A DNA stretch of 6,923 nt from Planctomycetota bacterium (GTDB lineage Bacteria > Planctomycetota > Planctomycetia > Planctomycetales > Planctomycetaceae), in assembly GCA_026692825.1 (NCBI GenBank), contig JAPLOC010000452.1, forward strand, positions 8,397 to 15,319. The letters run 5' to 3'. Each line of letters starts with the position of its first letter. Within the stretch, counting starts at the first letter, position 1. The position numbers and the translations under genes are program-made. The notes under the pieces are model-generated. The model saw nothing but the letters and a program-made list of their open reading frames with translations. It made no database searches and had not been told where the DNA came from. Shown here piece by piece: positions 5,883-6,923 of this stretch.

Positions 5883-6312
5883 GTCGTCCGATTCCGAACA
5901 GGCTGACTCGAACGCTCGTCCCGGCAAGCGGTTGACAATCCGGTTCTTCGGATTGATTCGCTGGCTGCACATCTACCTGTCGATGTTCGGCTTCGCCACG
6001 ATTCTGTTCTTCAGCGTCACCGGCATCACTCTGAACCACCCCACCTGGTTTGGTGGCGTGGGGGAACGGACCGAACATTTTTCCGGCGAATTCGATGCCA
6101 CTTGGGTCCGACTGAAGGAATCTGCGGGCTCCGATTTGATCGACAGTGACGCCGGTGTCGATCGCCTGAGGATCGCGGAACATCTGCGAAAAACCCACAC
6201 GCTGCACGGCTCGGTCGCCGACTTTCGCGTGGATGACGAAGAAATCTCGATCGCGTTTGAAGGGCCAGCGTACGCGGCCGACGTGGTGATCGGCACGGTC
6301 TGGTCGCGCTGA
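5842..6312 (+). CDS. PepSY-associated TM-helix protein, N-terminal part (frameshifted)
   Basis: This frame encodes an inner-membrane protein of the PepSY-associated TM helix family. A polar N-terminus (about 1-30) is followed by a membrane segment (about 41-63, WLHIYLSMFGFATILFFSVT) ending in TGITLNHPTWF, then an extracytoplasmic part with LRKTHTLHGSVADFRVDDEE and FEGPAYAADVVI. The frame then breaks and stops at 6310-6312 after GTVWSR; the family's C-terminal helices continue in another frame (6291-6512). The start is uncertain: TTG 5842 has aagg 9 nt upstream and overlaps the previous gene by 41 nt; an ATG at 5879, overlapping that gene's stop as ATGA, is in a different frame. The coupling implies a shared operon with the ApbE-DUF2271 gene. 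Confidence 0.75.
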   Translation: MNTANASPTATKNESSDSEQADSNARPGKRLTIRFFGLIRWLHIYLSMFGFATILFFSVTGITLNHPTWFGGVGERTEHFSGEFDATWVRLKESAGSDLIDSDAGVDRLRIAEHLRKTHTLHGSVADFRVDDEEISIAFEGPAYAADVVIGTVWSR

Positions 6313-6512
6313 TCAACGATCTGCACAAAGGTCGCGACTCGGGGATCCCCTGGATGGTCGTCATTGACCTGTCGGCTCTGCTCATGACCGTCAGTTCCAT
6401 CACCGGTGTGGTGCTGCTCTTCTCGATCCGCCGCAAGCGGTTGGCGGGAACCATTACCGCAATCGCCGGCACCATCGCACTCTGGCTCGCCTACCGCACT
6501 CTCGTCCCCTGA
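6291..6512 (+). pseudogene. Out-of-frame C-terminal part of the PepSY-associated protein
   Basis: From 6291 another plus frame reads RHGLVALINDLHKGRDSG, a hallmark of this family, then two hydrophobic segments (WMVVIDLSALLMTVSSITGV and about 20 residues around ITAIAGTIALWLAY) separated by the basic RRKR turn, ending at TGA 6510-6512. That is 73 codons without a start of its own. Family members normally carry roughly a dozen residues between ADVVI and this block, from memory an I-D-R-x-T-G stretch. The best explanation is a deletion of 3k+1 nt (about 37) at 6289-6293, which removes those residues and shifts the frame. A sequencing or assembly error is the alternative. If real, the protein lacks its last two helices and is probably inactive. 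Confidence 0.75.
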
Positions 6513-6573
6513 CAAGGGGGCGGCCCTTGACCCGGTCCGAGCTGGCGCTCGAGGTTGCCTGGGACCGCTCCCG
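6513..6573. terminator. Hairpins between convergent genes, possible bidirectional terminator
   Basis: The gap between two converging genes holds a 6-bp stem (caaggg 6513-6518, cccttg 6524-6529) and a second nested structure (ggtc 6534-6537 with gacc 6563-6566, inner cgagc/gctcg at 6538-6542 and 6547-6551). Neither is followed by a T-run, so terminator function is suggested by position only. Confidence 0.35.
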
Positions 6574-6923
6574 CTATCCCAGAATCTCGCTGATCACCTT
6601 CCCCCCGTGCGCGATCGCGACCGGGCGGTCGTTGTCGTAGACTTTCATATCGGGGTCGATTCCCAACAGGTGGTAGATCGTGGCACAGATGTCGCTGGTG
6701 CTGACCGGGCGGTCCTTCACATAGGCGGCGTGTCCATCGGTCACGCCATGCACCGTACCTCCCCGCACACCCGCCCCCGCGAAGAGGACGCTGTACGCGA
6801 AGCTCCAATGGTCGCGACCGGCGCTCGCATTGACCTGCGGCGTGCGGCCCATGTCACTCATCACCACCACCAGGGTCTCGTCCAGCAGCCCCGAGGCTTC
6901 CAGGTCTTCCAGCAACGCACTGT
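6574..6923 (-). CDS. DUF1501 protein, C-terminal part (5' end outside window)
   Basis: The open frame runs off the right edge; about 116 C-terminal residues are visible, ending at TAG 6574-6576. Motifs typical of DUF1501: LLEDLEASGLLDETLVVVMS, DMGRTPQVN, GRDHWSFAYSVLFAGAGVRG, GVTDGHAAYV, then VSTSDICATIYHLLGIDPD and a C-terminal GGKVISEILG. DUF1501 proteins are exported (commonly Tat signal) members of the alkaline phosphatase/sulfatase-like fold and are strongly expanded in planctomycetes, often beside DUF1553 or cytochrome-domain genes. Their substrate is unknown. The TTG at 6915 is internal to the conserved part and is not the start. It converges on the PepSY gene and so belongs to another transcription unit. 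Confidence 0.93.
   Translation of the reverse strand, partial: SALLEDLEASGLLDETLVVVMSDMGRTPQVNASAGRDHWSFAYSVLFAGAGVRGGTVHGVTDGHAAYVKDRPVSTSDICATIYHLLGIDPDMKVYDNDRPVAIAHGGKVISEILG

Noticed and set aside
4212..5972. 586-codon open frame on the minus strand opposite the ApbE-DUF2271 gene
   Set aside because: It mirrors the plus-strand gene, has no recognisable motif, is Arg/Pro-rich as expected for an antisense frame in GC-rich DNA, and the plus strand has complete ApbE and DUF2271 motifs plus a ribosome binding site.
1..6923. tRNA or rRNA genes
   Set aside because: No cloverleaf with the conserved T-loop pattern and no ribosomal RNA signature was seen on either strand by eye.

Overview
The window reads as chromosomal DNA from a GC-rich planctomycete (Planctomycetota). 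The strongest evidence is the DUF1501 gene at the right edge. It is supported by the ApbE-DUF2271 fusion followed by a PepSY-associated membrane protein, and by intergenic DNA full of palindromic and short-period repeats. The genus cannot be told from the sequence alone.

Layout. Positions 1-240 hold hairpins arranged as an inverted pair, cut by the left edge. Positions 353-2659 (minus strand) encode one large STAND-type protein, DUF4062 - NB-ARC ATPase - TPR, whose TPR end is built from recent tandem duplications. Positions 2660-4259 are about 1.6 kb of gene-poor DNA. This stretch holds an inverted pair of 9-bp-period arrays, a short possible gene start cut by one array, a gtttccgtg repeat cluster, a possible short exported protein that looks truncated, and a second, complete copy of the inverted hairpin element (3706-4062). 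Positions 4260-5882 (plus) encode an exported FAD:protein FMN transferase fused to DUF2271. It overlaps a PepSY-associated membrane protein gene (5842 onward) that is split by an apparent frameshifting deletion near 6291. The converging gene at 6574-6923 (minus) is the C-terminal part of a DUF1501 protein.

How the genes may work together. The ApbE-DUF2271 and PepSY genes look like one transcription unit for an envelope flavin/redox function; the membrane partner may be broken in this strain. The STAND gene stands alone between repeat blocks. Its architecture (candidate sensor/effector head, switch ATPase, TPR ligand-recognition arm) fits a signalling or biological-conflict (for example anti-phage) protein, but nothing in the window proves that role.

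The least expected signal is the repeat pair. The elements at 1-240 and 3706-4062 have different stem sequences but nearly the same hairpin order and spacing, which suggests a structured repeat family kept by its fold.
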